A stretch of DNA of 64,000 bases from Flagellimonas sp. MMG031 (GCF_040112705.1 NZ_CP157804.1:2784001-2848000), one strand, 5' to 3'; positions 11,529 through 20,268 are shown, counted from the stretch's first letter. The notes: generated from the letters alone by a model not told the origin. Translations and numbers: made by a program.

Positions 11529-12257
11529 ATGGAAGCAGAAAAACCAGGTTTGGTGATGGGCAAAGTCTATTTGATTCCCACTACCTTGGGCGACAACGCT
11601 CCTTTGGAGGTATTGCCCATATCAGTCAAGGGAACCATTGAGCGGATTGACCACTACATCGTGGAAAACGAAAAGACGGCCCGACGGTTCATTAAGCGTG
11701 TAAGCCCTAGTAAATCACAACCAGAGCTGCAACTGTATTCCTTGAACAAGTACACCAAGCCAGAGGAGATTCCTTCCTTCCTAGATCCTTGCATTCACGG
11801 ATTTGATGTGGGCATCATTTCCGAAGCAGGATGTCCTGGCATAGCAGACCCCGGTGCAGATGTCATTCGGATCGCCCACGAAAGACGCATCAAAGTAGTG
11901 CCATTGGTTGGCCCTTCTTCCATTTTAATGGCCATGATGAGCAGCGGCATGAACGGACAAAATTTTGCCTTCAACGGCTATTTGCCCATCGATAATACCG
12001 AGCGTAAAAAAATGGTTAAAAATTTGGAGCGCGTGTCCCGAGACCTTGGTCAGTCGCAGATTTTTATGGAAACTCCTTACCGAAACAACAAGTTGCTCAA
12101 GGAACTTTTGCGAACCTTGCAGAAATCGACCCGCTTGTGCATTGCTGCGGATATCACCTTGCCCACTGAGTTTATTGCTACCAAGAGTGTACACGAATGG
12201 AGCGAAATAGAATTAGATCTGGACAAAAGACCTACCATCTACATCATTCAAGCATAA
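11529..12257 (+). CDS. SAM-dependent methyltransferase (tetrapyrrole-methylase fold, RsmI-like)
   Basis: A 242-residue methyltransferase of the family containing RsmI, which 2'-O-methylates C1402 of 16S rRNA. It opens with GKVYLIPTTLGDN, the counterpart of the RsmI VATPIGN motif, and has EAGCPGIADPGADVIRIAHE, followed by VPLVGPSSILMAMMSSGMNG. Compared with canonical RsmI it is shorter and lacks the C-terminal extension. It could be a diverged RsmI or a second family member; the target RNA or metabolite is uncertain. It is followed by a hairpin terminator. Confidence 0.82.
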   Translation: MEAEKPGLVMGKVYLIPTTLGDNAPLEVLPISVKGTIERIDHYIVENEKTARRFIKRVSPSKSQPELQLYSLNKYTKPEEIPSFLDPCIHGFDVGIISEAGCPGIADPGADVIRIAHERRIKVVPLVGPSSILMAMMSSGMNGQNFAFNGYLPIDNTERKKMVKNLERVSRDLGQSQIFMETPYRNNKLLKELLRTLQKSTRLCIAADITLPTEFIATKSVHEWSEIELDLDKRPTIYIIQA

Positions 12258-12259
12258 AA

Positions 12260-12285
12260 AAAGGCCCCGAATATCGAGGCCCTTT
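12260..12285. terminator. Imperfect hairpin between convergent genes
   Basis: AAAGGCCCCGA...TCGAGGCCCTTT forms a stem just after the methyltransferase stop, with a T-rich tail (CTATTTTTTA) nearby on the plus strand and A-rich flank on the other, so it could end transcription in both directions. Confidence 0.65.
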
Positions 12286-12304
12286 AGTTGCTATTTTTTA
12301 CTAA

Positions 12305-12958
12305 TTATACTTTGGCGTTTTTCTGTTGCTTGATATTGGAAATATCGTAGCCCGCGAATTTCTTCATATAATACGAGATACTACTTCCGTAAGCATCAGT
12401 TACATCGCTTTGTCCATACGATCGTAGATATTTTTTGACGTTTCCTGCGCCGGCCAAATGGGCCGCTGCCAAAATCCCGGACTCTGTGACCTTAATCCCT
12501 CCGATGGTTTTTCCATTAAAGCGTTTAATATCTCGTCTCAAAATCCATTTGTTACGGGCAATATTGGCGGCAAAGGCCTTTTCCTGAAGCTCGGCACTGC
12601 TCAAGAACTCATCCATATCGTAAACGCCCATCAAATTAAGGGTACTGCTACCAAATTGGTATTTCCCCAAATAACCCAATGTGTTTACGCTATGATATTT
12701 GCCCTGGGACTCTTTAAAAGCGAGTGCTTCCTTAAAGCCATTAAAAGCTTTGCCCAGAAAAGGAGGGGTTACCTCGTCCTCGTCAAGAAGTGTGATGGAA
12801 TCTTGCGGTGCAAAAAATTCCAAATTGGTCGTTACCTTCAATGAATCGGGAATTTCAACGTTCCCTTTCTTCATTACAGAATAAGAACCAAAACTTGTCA
12901 AAACTACGATCATGGCAAGATGTAGAATAAAACCTATCCATCTTTTCATAATTTTCAT
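12305..12958 (-). CDS. Membrane-anchored lysozyme/transglycosylase-like protein
   Basis: A 217-residue protein with a single N-terminal membrane or signal helix (WIGFILHLAMIVVLTSFGSY), so it acts in the periplasm. The core reads FKESQGKYHSVNTLGYLGKYQF, where the Glu-Ser after a helix followed by a GYxGxYQF-like strand resembles the catalytic region of SLT/lysozyme-fold enzymes; the glutamate near residue 80 would be the acid. Later ILAAAHLAGAGNVKKYL matches the alanine-rich helix of that fold. It probably trims peptidoglycan. A second in-frame ATG is at 12949. It follows the mltG pseudogene, another murein enzyme. Confidence 0.65.
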   Translation of the reverse strand: MKIMKRWIGFILHLAMIVVLTSFGSYSVMKKGNVEIPDSLKVTTNLEFFAPQDSITLLDEDEVTPPFLGKAFNGFKEALAFKESQGKYHSVNTLGYLGKYQFGSSTLNLMGVYDMDEFLSSAELQEKAFAANIARNKWILRRDIKRFNGKTIGGIKVTESGILAAAHLAGAGNVKKYLRSYGQSDVTDAYGSSISYYMKKFAGYDISNIKQQKNAKV

Positions 12959-13109
12959 ATTTGTGATCTCAATACTATATACGTATCAAAAATCAATTTG
13001 GCCGGCAAAGATAGGTTGGGATAAGTTAATGGGTACCCTAAAGCTCATAAAGATTTCTTAAATCGACCCTAAAATCCGTTAAAGTGATGAAAATCAACGG
13101 TAAAGAGCA

Positions 13110-14152
13110 CTATCTCATCACCTTTTGTTGGTTGAGCCATCGGGTATATTGCACCTTATTTCGGTTGTGTTGCGCCAAAGTTTTGGCAAATAAGTGGTAT
13201 CCAAAGTTGGAAACGTCGGCCACAAAATAGAGATAATCGTGCTTTTCTGGGTTCAAAACAGCATCAATGGAACTGATATCCGGCATGGTAATAGGCCCCG
13301 GAGGAATCCCTGCATATTTATAGGTATTGTATGGGGAATCCATTTCCAAATCACGGAACAATACTCGTTTTATAATGGTATCGTAGTTGCCCGTTTCCTT
13401 TTTGATGGCATAAATCACTGTTGGGTCGGCCTGAAGCAGCATTCCCTTTCGTATTCTGTTAAGATATACCCCAGCCACCCTTGGTCGTTCACCACCTTGG
13501 CCGTTTCTTTTTGCACAATGGCAGCCAAGGAAGTTACCTCATTGGGGGTTAGACCCAGTTTTTTTGCCTTTGCTATACGCTCATCGTTCCAAAAGCGGTC
13601 GTATTCGGTTTTCATCCGGTCCCTAAAACGCTCTGCATCGGTATTCCAGAAAAATTCATAGGTATTGGGAATGTACATGGCCAGTTTGGTATCCTCATCA
13701 AACTTGGTCGATGCCAAAAAATCAGCATCGTTCAAGGTTTGGAGCAGGGAAAGGCTATCGGCCTCAATCTGTTCGGCAATCCTCCCCGCCAAGGATGCCA
13801 GGGACTCCTGATTATTGAAAGATACCTGCACTGGAAGGTTTTTGCTTCGCAGCGTATTGATAATCTCGTTATTGTTCATCCCTTTTTGGATGGCGTACTT
13901 TCCTGCTTTGATGTTGGTTATGTATCCTTTTCGTTTGGCGACCGACTCAAAAGTGGACAAATCCTTCAACAAGGGCTCCAATGATTTGGTTACATCGGAA
14001 AAAGTAGCGTCTGATGCGATATATACAAACGCTTCTTCATTATTGAACTGGGTATTGGGGCTGAATATGGCATTGTAAATTTGATAAGCGATAAAACCAC
14101 AAATCAACAACCCAAGAATGGCCGTGGCCCAAAGTACTTTTTTAAGATTCAT
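13110..14152 (-). pseudogene. mltG: mltG, endolytic murein transglycosylase, broken by a 4-base frameshift
   Basis: MltG cleaves nascent peptidoglycan at the inner membrane and sets glycan length. The first frame (14152-13415) encodes the membrane anchor (KKVLWATAILGLLICGF), the LysM-like domain and the start of the YceG domain including AAIVQKETAKVVN with the catalytic Glu. It then runs out of frame into a spurious tail ending ECCFRPTQQ. The rest of the domain is in another frame from 13478 to 13110 (VAGVYLNRIRKGMLLQADPTVIYAI). Adding one AACG unit at 13486-13489 gives VVNERPRVAGVYLNR, the family sequence, so (AACG)2 seems to have contracted to one. The split leaves no full enzyme unless frameshifting restores it. 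A sequencing error is possible. The N-terminus overlaps the acetyltransferase by 11 bases. Confidence 0.88.
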
Positions 14153-14675
14153 TCCTGTTGATCTTTTGATACATTAATTCGTTCTTGAACCCTTGACTGG
14201 TCCTGATCCATTCTTTTTTGACCCCGATTTTCTCAAACCCCATCTTCTCAAATAAATGGATACTCGCTGCATTGTCTTCCAAAATATTGGCATACAGTTG
14301 ATGTACATCCAAAGTGGAAAAGGCATAATCGCTCAAAAGCGACAAGGCTTCCGCCCCGGCACCTTTATTTCGGTCCCCTGGTTCCACAATGATGATACCG
14401 ATACCTGCACGGCGATGTTTGGGGTCAAAATCAAACAAATCGATCAATCCTATACACTGATCTTGCAGGTTACTGATGCACAGGCGCAACTGCTTTACTT
14501 CGTAAATATCCCTGTGGGCATTGTCCAAATATAGTTGCAGCACCTTTTTGGAATACGGCTTTAACGTACCGCTCAGTTCCCAGACCGAGGTATCGTTTTC
14601 CAGTTGGTACAGAAAATCGAGGTCGGTGGGTTCCAGCGCCCGCAGATATACTTGTTTTCCTTTTAGATTGAGCAT
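14142..14675 (-). CDS. GNAT-family N-acetyltransferase (RimJ/RimL-like)
   Basis: A 177-residue acetyltransferase resembling ribosomal-protein-serine/alanine acetyltransferases and antibiotic-type GNATs. It starts VYLRALEPTDLDFLYQLEND, a typical RimL opening, has the acetyl-CoA loop PGDRNKGAGAEALSLLSDYAF near residues 108-128, and ends with the AASIHLFEKMGFEKIG motif. Substrate unknown. It overlaps dapF upstream by 13 bases and mltG downstream by 11, so the three are one transcription unit. Confidence 0.88.
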   Translation of the reverse strand: MLNLKGKQVYLRALEPTDLDFLYQLENDTSVWELSGTLKPYSKKVLQLYLDNAHRDIYEVKQLRLCISNLQDQCIGLIDLFDFDPKHRRAGIGIIIVEPGDRNKGAGAEALSLLSDYAFSTLDVHQLYANILEDNAASIHLFEKMGFEKIGVKKEWIRTSQGFKNELMYQKINRNES

Positions 14676-15445
14676 TCGATGGTTCCTTTAAATACCTGAA
14701 TGGCAGGTCCTTTTAAAAAAATATTGCTGTACTTGCCGTCCTTTTTCTCAAAAGAAATGGTCAAATCGCCTCCAATGGTATGGATGTGCACTTCGTTGGC
14801 AGCCGTTTTACCCGATTCGTGCATGGCCAAGGCCACGGCGGTCACTCCGGTTCCACAGGAAAAGGTCTCGCCTTCCACTCCTCTTTCATAGGTCCTTACA
14901 TCAAAGGCATTGTCTTTGGTCTGTTCCACAAAGTTGATATTGCTTCCGGACTCACCATAAATGCCATAGCGAAGTTTTTTTCCCTCTTTTTGTACATCGA
15001 ACTTGTCCAACGCTGTCACCAATTGCACATGGTGAGGGGAACCGGTATCCAAAAAACTATGGTTGGGCTTTTCATGGATCTTGTCCACATCCATCATCTT
15101 TAAGTTCACGATATCCCCTTCTATGGTTGCATAGTGCAATCCATCCACGGCATTAAAAGTGGTTTCTTTGTCGATAACACCCAAATAATGGGCAAAAGCG
15201 ACCAAACATCGACCACCGTTGCCGCACATGCTGCTTTCGGCGCCATCTGAGTTATAATAGACCATCTTAAAATCCGACATATTGTCATTTTCGAGCAGGA
15301 TTAAACCATCCGCACCTATGCCAAATCTTCGGTCGCAAAGCGCTGCCACAAGCTTGGTATTGTTTTTGGGAAATATAGTTTGACGATTGTCGATAATTAC
15401 AAAATCGTTCCCTGTTCCTTGGTATTTAAAAAAGGATAGTTCCAT
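14663..15445 (-). CDS. dapF: Diaminopimelate epimerase DapF
   Basis: Converts LL- to meso-diaminopimelate, the precursor of lysine and of the peptidoglycan cross-link. Both active-site cysteines are visible: SSMCGNGGRCLVAFA near residue 77 and ETFSCGTGVTAVALA near 205. The N-terminal KYQGTGNDFVIID is the family hallmark. Length 260 is normal. It leads a minus-strand operon with an acetyltransferase and mltG, which makes sense as a cell-wall cluster. A TATATTTG promoter element lies 18 bases upstream. Confidence 0.97.
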   Translation of the reverse strand: MELSFFKYQGTGNDFVIIDNRQTIFPKNNTKLVAALCDRRFGIGADGLILLENDNMSDFKMVYYNSDGAESSMCGNGGRCLVAFAHYLGVIDKETTFNAVDGLHYATIEGDIVNLKMMDVDKIHEKPNHSFLDTGSPHHVQLVTALDKFDVQKEGKKLRYGIYGESGSNINFVEQTKDNAFDVRTYERGVEGETFSCGTGVTAVALAMHESGKTAANEVHIHTIGGDLTISFEKKDGKYSNIFLKGPAIQVFKGTIECSI

Positions 15446-15462
15446 AAGCAGCTACAAAGGAA

Positions 15463-15470
15463 CAAATATA
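15463..15470 (-). promoter_or_regulatory. -7 promoter element for dapF
   Basis: On the minus strand the bases read TATATTTG, an exact TAnnTTTG match, 18 bases before the dapF ATG. Confidence 0.6.
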
Positions 15471-15540
15471 TGGGATTCTTTAAGCTTTTTTTTGTAGTTA
15501 AAACAGCGTTAAACCAACCTGACCGAGAATTGAAAACTTT

Positions 15541-15548
15541 TAATTTTG
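15541..15548 (+). promoter_or_regulatory. -7 promoter element for the Do-type protease
   Basis: TAATTTTG matches TAnnTTTG exactly, 31 bases before the ATG. No convincing -33 TTTG at the standard spacing. Confidence 0.55.
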
Positions 15549-15579
15549 ATTGAGCTAAATGTTAAATAATTATTGAATT

Positions 15580-16977
15580 ATGAAGAAAATAGCAAGTTTA
15601 CTCCTAGTATCTGTATTCGCAGGAGCTATTACCCTGGGAGCTTATAAATTGTTTTTTGAGAAGGAAAGCTACAAGTGGGTCACCTCTGAGGAGGAAACGC
15701 CTTTGGTGACGACCAGTAATTTGGATACTTCGGCCAGAGGGGCGGGAATCAATGAAGTTGATTTCACCTTGGCTGCCGAGAAAACGGTCAATTCCGTGGT
15801 GCACGTTAAAAATATGACCTTGAGCAGAGGCCCATCCAGTATTGCAGAGTTCTTTTATGGGTATGAGCGCCAACAAACCCCTCAAGTAGGAACAGGTTCG
15901 GGCGTTGTCATTTCGCCAGATGGATATATTGTCACCAACAATCATGTGATTGCCAACTCAAGCCAGTTGGAAGTTACCTTGAACAACAACAAAACCTACG
16001 AAGCCGAGGTGATTGGAACGGACCCCGATTCCGACATTGCCCTGCTGAAAATCGATGCGGAGAATGCACTCCCTTACTTGGCTTTTGGTGATTCTGACAA
16101 TACCAAAATTGGGGAATGGGTGCTTGCCGTAGGCAATCCTTTTAATTTGACGTCCACAGTAACAGCTGGAATCGTTAGTGCCAAAGCCAGATCGTTGTCA
16201 CCGACAAGAACCCAATCGTTTATCCAGACCGATGCTGCGGTGAATCCCGGGAACAGCGGGGGTGCCTTAGTGAACACCAATGGAGACCTTATCGGAATCA
16301 ATACGGCCATTACCTCCCAAACAGGTTCGTATGTGGGTTATGCCTTTGCGGTGCCCAGCAATATCGCGAAGAAAGTGGTAGAGGACATAATGGAGTTTGG
16401 TAATGTGCAAAAAGGGCTTTTGGGCATTTCCGCCGCCAATACGAACTCACCTGCTGCCATTGAAATGGGTCTTGACCAGCTCGAAGGTGTATATATTGCC
16501 GGTGTGGAAGAGGAATCCGGAGCCGAGGATGCCGGTTTAATGGAAGGCGACGTCATCAAAAAGATAGACAATATCGAAATCCAGAAGTTCTCCGAACTTA
16601 CCGGTTACCTTTCAGCCAAGAGACCTGGTGATGTGGTACAGGTCACATTGGACCGAGATGGCAAAAGCTTGGTCAAAAATGTGACGTTGAAAAAACAAAA
16701 CAGCGTTATTTTGCCAGCTACCGCCTTTAGGGTAAAAAACCTGAGCAAGGAGGACATTAAAAAATTCGGGGTATCCAAAGGCGTTAAAATCACCGATGTT
16801 CCCCAAGGCTATGAAAGGTATGATTTGAAAGATAAAATTATTGTGGAGGTCGATGGAAACAAGGTCAATAATATTGAGGATGCCAAAAAATATTTTGGTG
16901 AGATTTCCCGATACGGACGGACCAGTTTTACCATGATCAACCAGAACGGTGAAAAGGAACATATGATCCTTCAATAA
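15580..16977 (+). CDS. Do/DegP-type periplasmic serine protease
   Basis: HtrA-family protease/chaperone of 465 residues that degrades or refolds damaged envelope proteins. The N-terminus is a signal or anchor helix (IASLLLVSVFAGAITLG). The triad is visible: His122 in VTNNHVI, Asp152 in DSDIALLKID, Ser226 in NPGNSGGAL. Two PDZ domains follow (from about residue 275 and from about 375), the second shorter. It stands alone between divergent dapF and the GAPDH gene, with its own promoter and a strong hairpin terminator. Confidence 0.96.
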   Translation: MKKIASLLLVSVFAGAITLGAYKLFFEKESYKWVTSEEETPLVTTSNLDTSARGAGINEVDFTLAAEKTVNSVVHVKNMTLSRGPSSIAEFFYGYERQQTPQVGTGSGVVISPDGYIVTNNHVIANSSQLEVTLNNNKTYEAEVIGTDPDSDIALLKIDAENALPYLAFGDSDNTKIGEWVLAVGNPFNLTSTVTAGIVSAKARSLSPTRTQSFIQTDAAVNPGNSGGALVNTNGDLIGINTAITSQTGSYVGYAFAVPSNIAKKVVEDIMEFGNVQKGLLGISAANTNSPAAIEMGLDQLEGVYIAGVEEESGAEDAGLMEGDVIKKIDNIEIQKFSELTGYLSAKRPGDVVQVTLDRDGKSLVKNVTLKKQNSVILPATAFRVKNLSKEDIKKFGVSKGVKITDVPQGYERYDLKDKIIVEVDGNKVNNIEDAKKYFGEISRYGRTSFTMINQNGEKEHMILQ

Positions 16978-16995
16978 AGTGCCTAAAAAACACTT

Positions 16996-17025
16996 AAAAG
17001 CGTCTCTAAAAAAGACGCTTTTTTT
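16996..17025 (+). terminator. Intrinsic terminator after the protease gene
   Basis: AAAAGCGTCT and AGACGCTTTT form a perfect 10-bp stem with a short loop, followed by TTT. Confidence 0.9.
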
Positions 17026-17061
17026 ATATCCGAGATGTTTTACGAAAACGTTTGAAATATC

Positions 17062-17069
17062 TATTTTTG
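17062..17069 (+). promoter_or_regulatory. -7 promoter element for the GAPDH gene
   Basis: TATTTTTG, an exact TAnnTTTG match, 38 bases before the ATG. Confidence 0.6.
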
Positions 17070-17107
17070 CCGAAAATATATAAACTGTACAACCGCAACC
17101 ATTTTCC

Positions 17108-18556
17108 ATGAGTGACAATTCTTCCTACGAAAAAGAGCTAGCCTTTCAAGCAGATAGGCGAAAAGCAACTACGGAATTCATCAAAATCATTAGCGACCTC
17201 TGGTACGACAAGGCCATTGAAGTGGTCTTGTTCAAAAACCAGATTATCGACAAAAATGTAAGCGACATCATCAACCTGCACGAATATGCCGGTGAATTTG
17301 TTCAAAAACCGATGTCCATTTTTGATTCCGTGGAAATATTAAGGGCCATAAACGACCTTAACCTCCCTCCGGCCAAGCTGGATATTGGCAAATTGACCTA
17401 CGAGTACAACTCCAGCCAAAATGCCCACCTCAATGTAAAGGCGTTCGTAATTGACAAACTTAAAGATGCACAATCATCAAAAGCTATCAAACCCAAAGAC
17501 GTGGTGCTTTATGGTTTTGGACGTATCGGGCGTTTAGTGGCACGTGAACTTATGGCCAAAACTGGACGGGGAAGTCAGTTGCGCTTGCGTGCGATTGTGG
17601 TACGTGGAGAATTGAACAGGGAAATGCTCGAAAAAAGAGCGGCACTCCTTAAAACCGACTCCGTGCACGGACCCTTCACCGGAACCGTGGATGTGGACGA
17701 CAAGAAACAGGCGCTGATTATTAACGGCACAACGGTAAAAATAATCAATGCCAACCAGCCCGAAGATATTGATTATACCAAACACGGCATCAATAATGCC
17801 CTGATCATAGACAATACCGGTGCATTTCGGGACAAAACGGCCCTTTCCCGTCATTTAAAATCCAAAGGAGCGAGCAAGGTGCTGCTCACCGCTCCGGGAA
17901 AAGAGGTGCCCAATATCGTACATGGGGTAAATCACAAGGATTTTGATCCTGACAAAACCAACATTTACTCTGCCGCTTCCTGTACCACCAATGCCATTAC
18001 ACCCATTCTCAAGGTGATAGAGGATTCCTTGGGCATTAAAAAAGGGCATTTGGAAACCATACATGCCTACACCAACGACCAAAATTTGGTGGACAATATG
18101 CACAGCAAATACCGTAGGGGTCGCGCTGCTGCGCTCAACATGGTGATTACGGAAACTGGTGCGGGCACCGCCGTGGCCAAAGCGCTTCCTTCCCTAAAGG
18201 GAAAATTGACATCCAATGCAATTCGGGTTCCCGTACCCAATGGGTCCTTGGCCATTCTTAACCTAGAGGTGAAAAATAAAACCTCGAAGGAAGGTGTGGA
18301 TACCATCCTAAAAAAATACGCCCTCGAAGGGGATTTGGTGGAACAGATCAAATATGCGTTGAGCAACGAACTGGTATCATCGGACATTGTAGGGACCACG
18401 GCGCCATCCATTTATGACAGCAAGGCGACCATTGTGTCGGCCGATGGGAAAAATATTGTACTTTACATATGGTATGACAATGAGTACGGATATTCCCATC
18501 AAGTTATCCGATTGGCGAAATATATCGCTAAAGTTAGGCGTTATACCTACTATTAA
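17108..18556 (+). CDS. Glyceraldehyde-3-phosphate dehydrogenase, long form
   Basis: NAD(P)-dependent enzyme of glycolysis/gluconeogenesis. The Rossmann motif is YGFGRIGRLVAREL near residues 135-148 and the catalytic cysteine is Cys292 in SAASCTTNAITPI, with WYDNEYGYSHQVIRL at the C-terminus. The protein has 482 residues against about 335 for the classical enzyme; the extra is an N-terminal domain of about 130 residues that is helical and charged. This long GAPDH occurs widely in Bacteroidota, usually beside a normal-length one elsewhere. Whether it runs in the gluconeogenic direction or uses NADP is not shown here. Single-gene unit with its own promoter. Confidence 0.93.
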   Translation: MSDNSSYEKELAFQADRRKATTEFIKIISDLWYDKAIEVVLFKNQIIDKNVSDIINLHEYAGEFVQKPMSIFDSVEILRAINDLNLPPAKLDIGKLTYEYNSSQNAHLNVKAFVIDKLKDAQSSKAIKPKDVVLYGFGRIGRLVARELMAKTGRGSQLRLRAIVVRGELNREMLEKRAALLKTDSVHGPFTGTVDVDDKKQALIINGTTVKIINANQPEDIDYTKHGINNALIIDNTGAFRDKTALSRHLKSKGASKVLLTAPGKEVPNIVHGVNHKDFDPDKTNIYSAASCTTNAITPILKVIEDSLGIKKGHLETIHAYTNDQNLVDNMHSKYRRGRAAALNMVITETGAGTAVAKALPSLKGKLTSNAIRVPVPNGSLAILNLEVKNKTSKEGVDTILKKYALEGDLVEQIKYALSNELVSSDIVGTTAPSIYDSKATIVSADGKNIVLYIWYDNEYGYSHQVIRLAKYIAKVRRYTYY

Positions 18557-18664
18557 GGAGGTATGAAATGTTCAAAGAACCGGCTTTCAGTTTTTTAAAT
18601 TTGGTTTATTGACGTAATTTCGTCCCGCCCTTAATCTAAATTTAACACGAGAACATAATTGAAC

Positions 18665-19258
18665 ATGAAGCATTTACGCATTTTATTCGCCTTGACCTTA
18701 CTTATTTCCACACTGTCCGTCCAAGCACAGGAAGAAGAGTCCGACAATACGCTACGGGGACAATTTGAGGAACTGGAAAGCAAGTCGGGGAACTATCGCG
18801 CAAACGGTATCCAGTATGAAGTGATTAAACTATCCGACCTCTATAAAACAAAGAACAACATCTTTGATTCCATAGAAACGGCCAACAAGACCATCAAGGA
18901 TCTATCGGCTACCATTACGGCCAACGATGCCGAAATAGAGGATTTGAATACCAAGCTGCAGGAAACCACCAACAAGTTGAATGCAGTTACCGAAGAAAAG
19001 GACAGTATTTCGTTTTTTGGAGCCATGGTGAGCAAAGGAACCTACAATTTTATTTTGTGGTCCATCATTTTTGGATTGCTGCTGCTTTTGCTGTTCTTTA
19101 TCTACAGGTTCAGGAACAGTAATTTCTTGACGCAGCAGGCCAAATCTGCCCTTGCCGACTTGGAGGAAGAATATCAGAACCACAGGCGACGGGCTTTGGA
19201 GCGCGAGCAGAAAATCAGCAGACAACTGCAGGATGAGCTGAACAAGCAGAAAAAATAG
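18665..19258 (+). CDS. Signal-peptide/coiled-coil/single-TM protein upstream of trmD
   Basis: A 197-residue membrane protein without a recognised enzymatic motif. In order: a cleavable signal (LRILFALTLLISTLSVQAQ), a periplasmic coiled coil rich in Asn, Thr, Glu and Lys (about residues 60-115), one transmembrane helix (FILWSIIFGLLLLLLFFIY), then a basic cytoplasmic coiled coil (EEYQNHRRRALEREQKISR). Proteins of this shape beside trmD are sometimes labelled tRNA methyltransferases in databases; nothing in the sequence supports that. The ATG start was preferred over the TTG two codons upstream. A TAATTTCG box (18615-18622) may be its -7 element. Confidence 0.8.
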   Translation: MKHLRILFALTLLISTLSVQAQEEESDNTLRGQFEELESKSGNYRANGIQYEVIKLSDLYKTKNNIFDSIETANKTIKDLSATITANDAEIEDLNTKLQETTNKLNAVTEEKDSISFFGAMVSKGTYNFILWSIIFGLLLLLLFFIYRFRNSNFLTQQAKSALADLEEEYQNHRRRALEREQKISRQLQDELNKQKK

Positions 19259-19265
19259 GTGAAAG

Positions 19266-19393
19266 AGGCTGTCTAAAAATCGGTTTACCTGTCAGTTCGA
19301 GCGCAGTCGAGAACGTAAGATGCGTTGATAATCAATGGGTTTCGACTGCGCTCAACCTGACAAAGTTCAAACATTACCGCTTTTAGACAGCCT
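19266..19393. repeat. 128-bp palindromic repeat element, copy 1
   Basis: Outer arms AGGCTGTCTAAAA and TTTTAGACAGCCT are perfect inverted repeats. Inside them, TGTCAGTTCGAGCGCAGTCG (from 19290) faces TTCGACTGCGCTCAACCTGA (from 19341). The whole can fold into one long hairpin ending in CCTTTTCCTTTTT, so it may terminate the upstream gene. A homologous element is at 23483-23611 and the core alone at 59032-59090. Confidence 0.9.
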
Positions 19394-19427
19394 TTTCCTT
19401 TTTGATCCTTTTTACAATACGTTTGAT

Positions 19428-19435
19428 TACTTTTG
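19428..19435 (+). promoter_or_regulatory. -7 promoter element for trmD
   Basis: TACTTTTG, an exact TAnnTTTG match, 29 bases before the trmD ATG. The nearest upstream TTTG (19401-19404) is 23 bases away, slightly more than usual. Confidence 0.6.
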
Positions 19436-19464
19436 CGGCATACTAACATTCAGCATACAACTCC

Positions 19465-20145
19465 ATGCGGATTGACATCATTACCGTACTTCCCGAACTT
19501 CTGCAAAGTCCTTTTGAAGCTTCTATCCTAAAGCGAGCCATTGAAAAAGGATTGGTAGAGGTGCATCTTCATAATTTGAGGGATTATGCTTCGGGAAATT
19601 ACAAACAAGTGGACGACTACCAGTTTGGTGGCGGGGCCGGTATGGTCATGATGGTGGAACCTATTGATAAGTGCATTTCCGAACTCAAAGCACAACGGGA
19701 TTATGACGAAGTGATTTACATGACCCCCGATGGAAACACCCTGAACCAAGGTATGGCCAATGAGATTTCCATGAAAGGGAACATTATTGTGCTTTGCGGG
19801 CATTACAAGGGTGTGGACCAAAGGGTAAGGGATATGTTCGTGACCCGTGAAATTTCCATTGGGGATTATGTGCTTTCGGGAGGGGAATTGGCCGCAGCCA
19901 TCTTGTGCGATGCTGTAATCCGTTTGCTTCCGGGCGTGTTGAACGATGAAACCTCCGCCCTTACCGATACCTTTCAGGATAATTTATTGGCACCGCCCGT
20001 GTATACCCGTCCAGCAGAATACAAAGGAATGGAAGTACCCAAGATATTGTTGAGCGGCAACTTCCCCAAAATCGAAAAATGGCGGGAACAACAAGCCCTT
20101 GAACGCACCCGCCAAAGAAGGCCCGACCTATTGGAAAATGAGTAA
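19465..20145 (+). CDS. trmD: tRNA (guanine-N1)-methyltransferase TrmD
   Basis: SPOUT-class enzyme that makes m1G37 in tRNAs reading CNN codons and so prevents +1 frameshifting. The deep-knot motifs are present: [14 protein letters not shown] near residue 58, [12 protein letters not shown] near 112, and [15 protein letters not shown] near 130. Length 226 is normal. It starts at the ATG giving [13 protein letters not shown]. The ribosomal protein L19 gene follows with its own promoter, as in many bacteria where trmD and rplS are neighbours. Confidence 0.98.
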   Translation: MRIDIITVLPELLQSPFEASILKRAIEKGLVEVHLHNLRDYASGNYKQVDDYQFGGGAGMVMMVEPIDKCISELKAQRDYDEVIYMTPDGNTLNQGMANEISMKGNIIVLCGHYKGVDQRVRDMFVTREISIGDYVLSGGELAAAILCDAVIRLLPGVLNDETSALTDTFQDNLLAPPVYTRPAEYKGMEVPKILLSGNFPKIEKWREQQALERTRQRRPDLLENE

Positions 20146-20168
20146 GACTGAAAAGTCAAAAAAACAGC

Positions 20169-20198
20169 TTGCTATTTCTAAATATTGCATTACTTTTG
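20169..20198 (+). promoter_or_regulatory. Promoter for rplS
   Basis: TTG (20169-20171) and TACTTTTG (20191-20198) are separated by 19 bases, the spacing expected for the Bacteroidota primary sigma factor. This is the best complete promoter in the window. It lies 70 bases upstream of the rplS ATG. Confidence 0.7.
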
Positions 20199-20268
20199 CA
20201 ATCTCAAAATCAACCTCTGACGAAATCCGTGAAAGTTGGTCTTGACCCAAACAATTAAAAAGACAAAA

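Noticed and set aside
18665..19258. tRNA methyltransferase by association with trmD
   Set aside because: The protein has a signal peptide, a single TM helix and coiled coils only; the SPOUT motifs are in the next gene.
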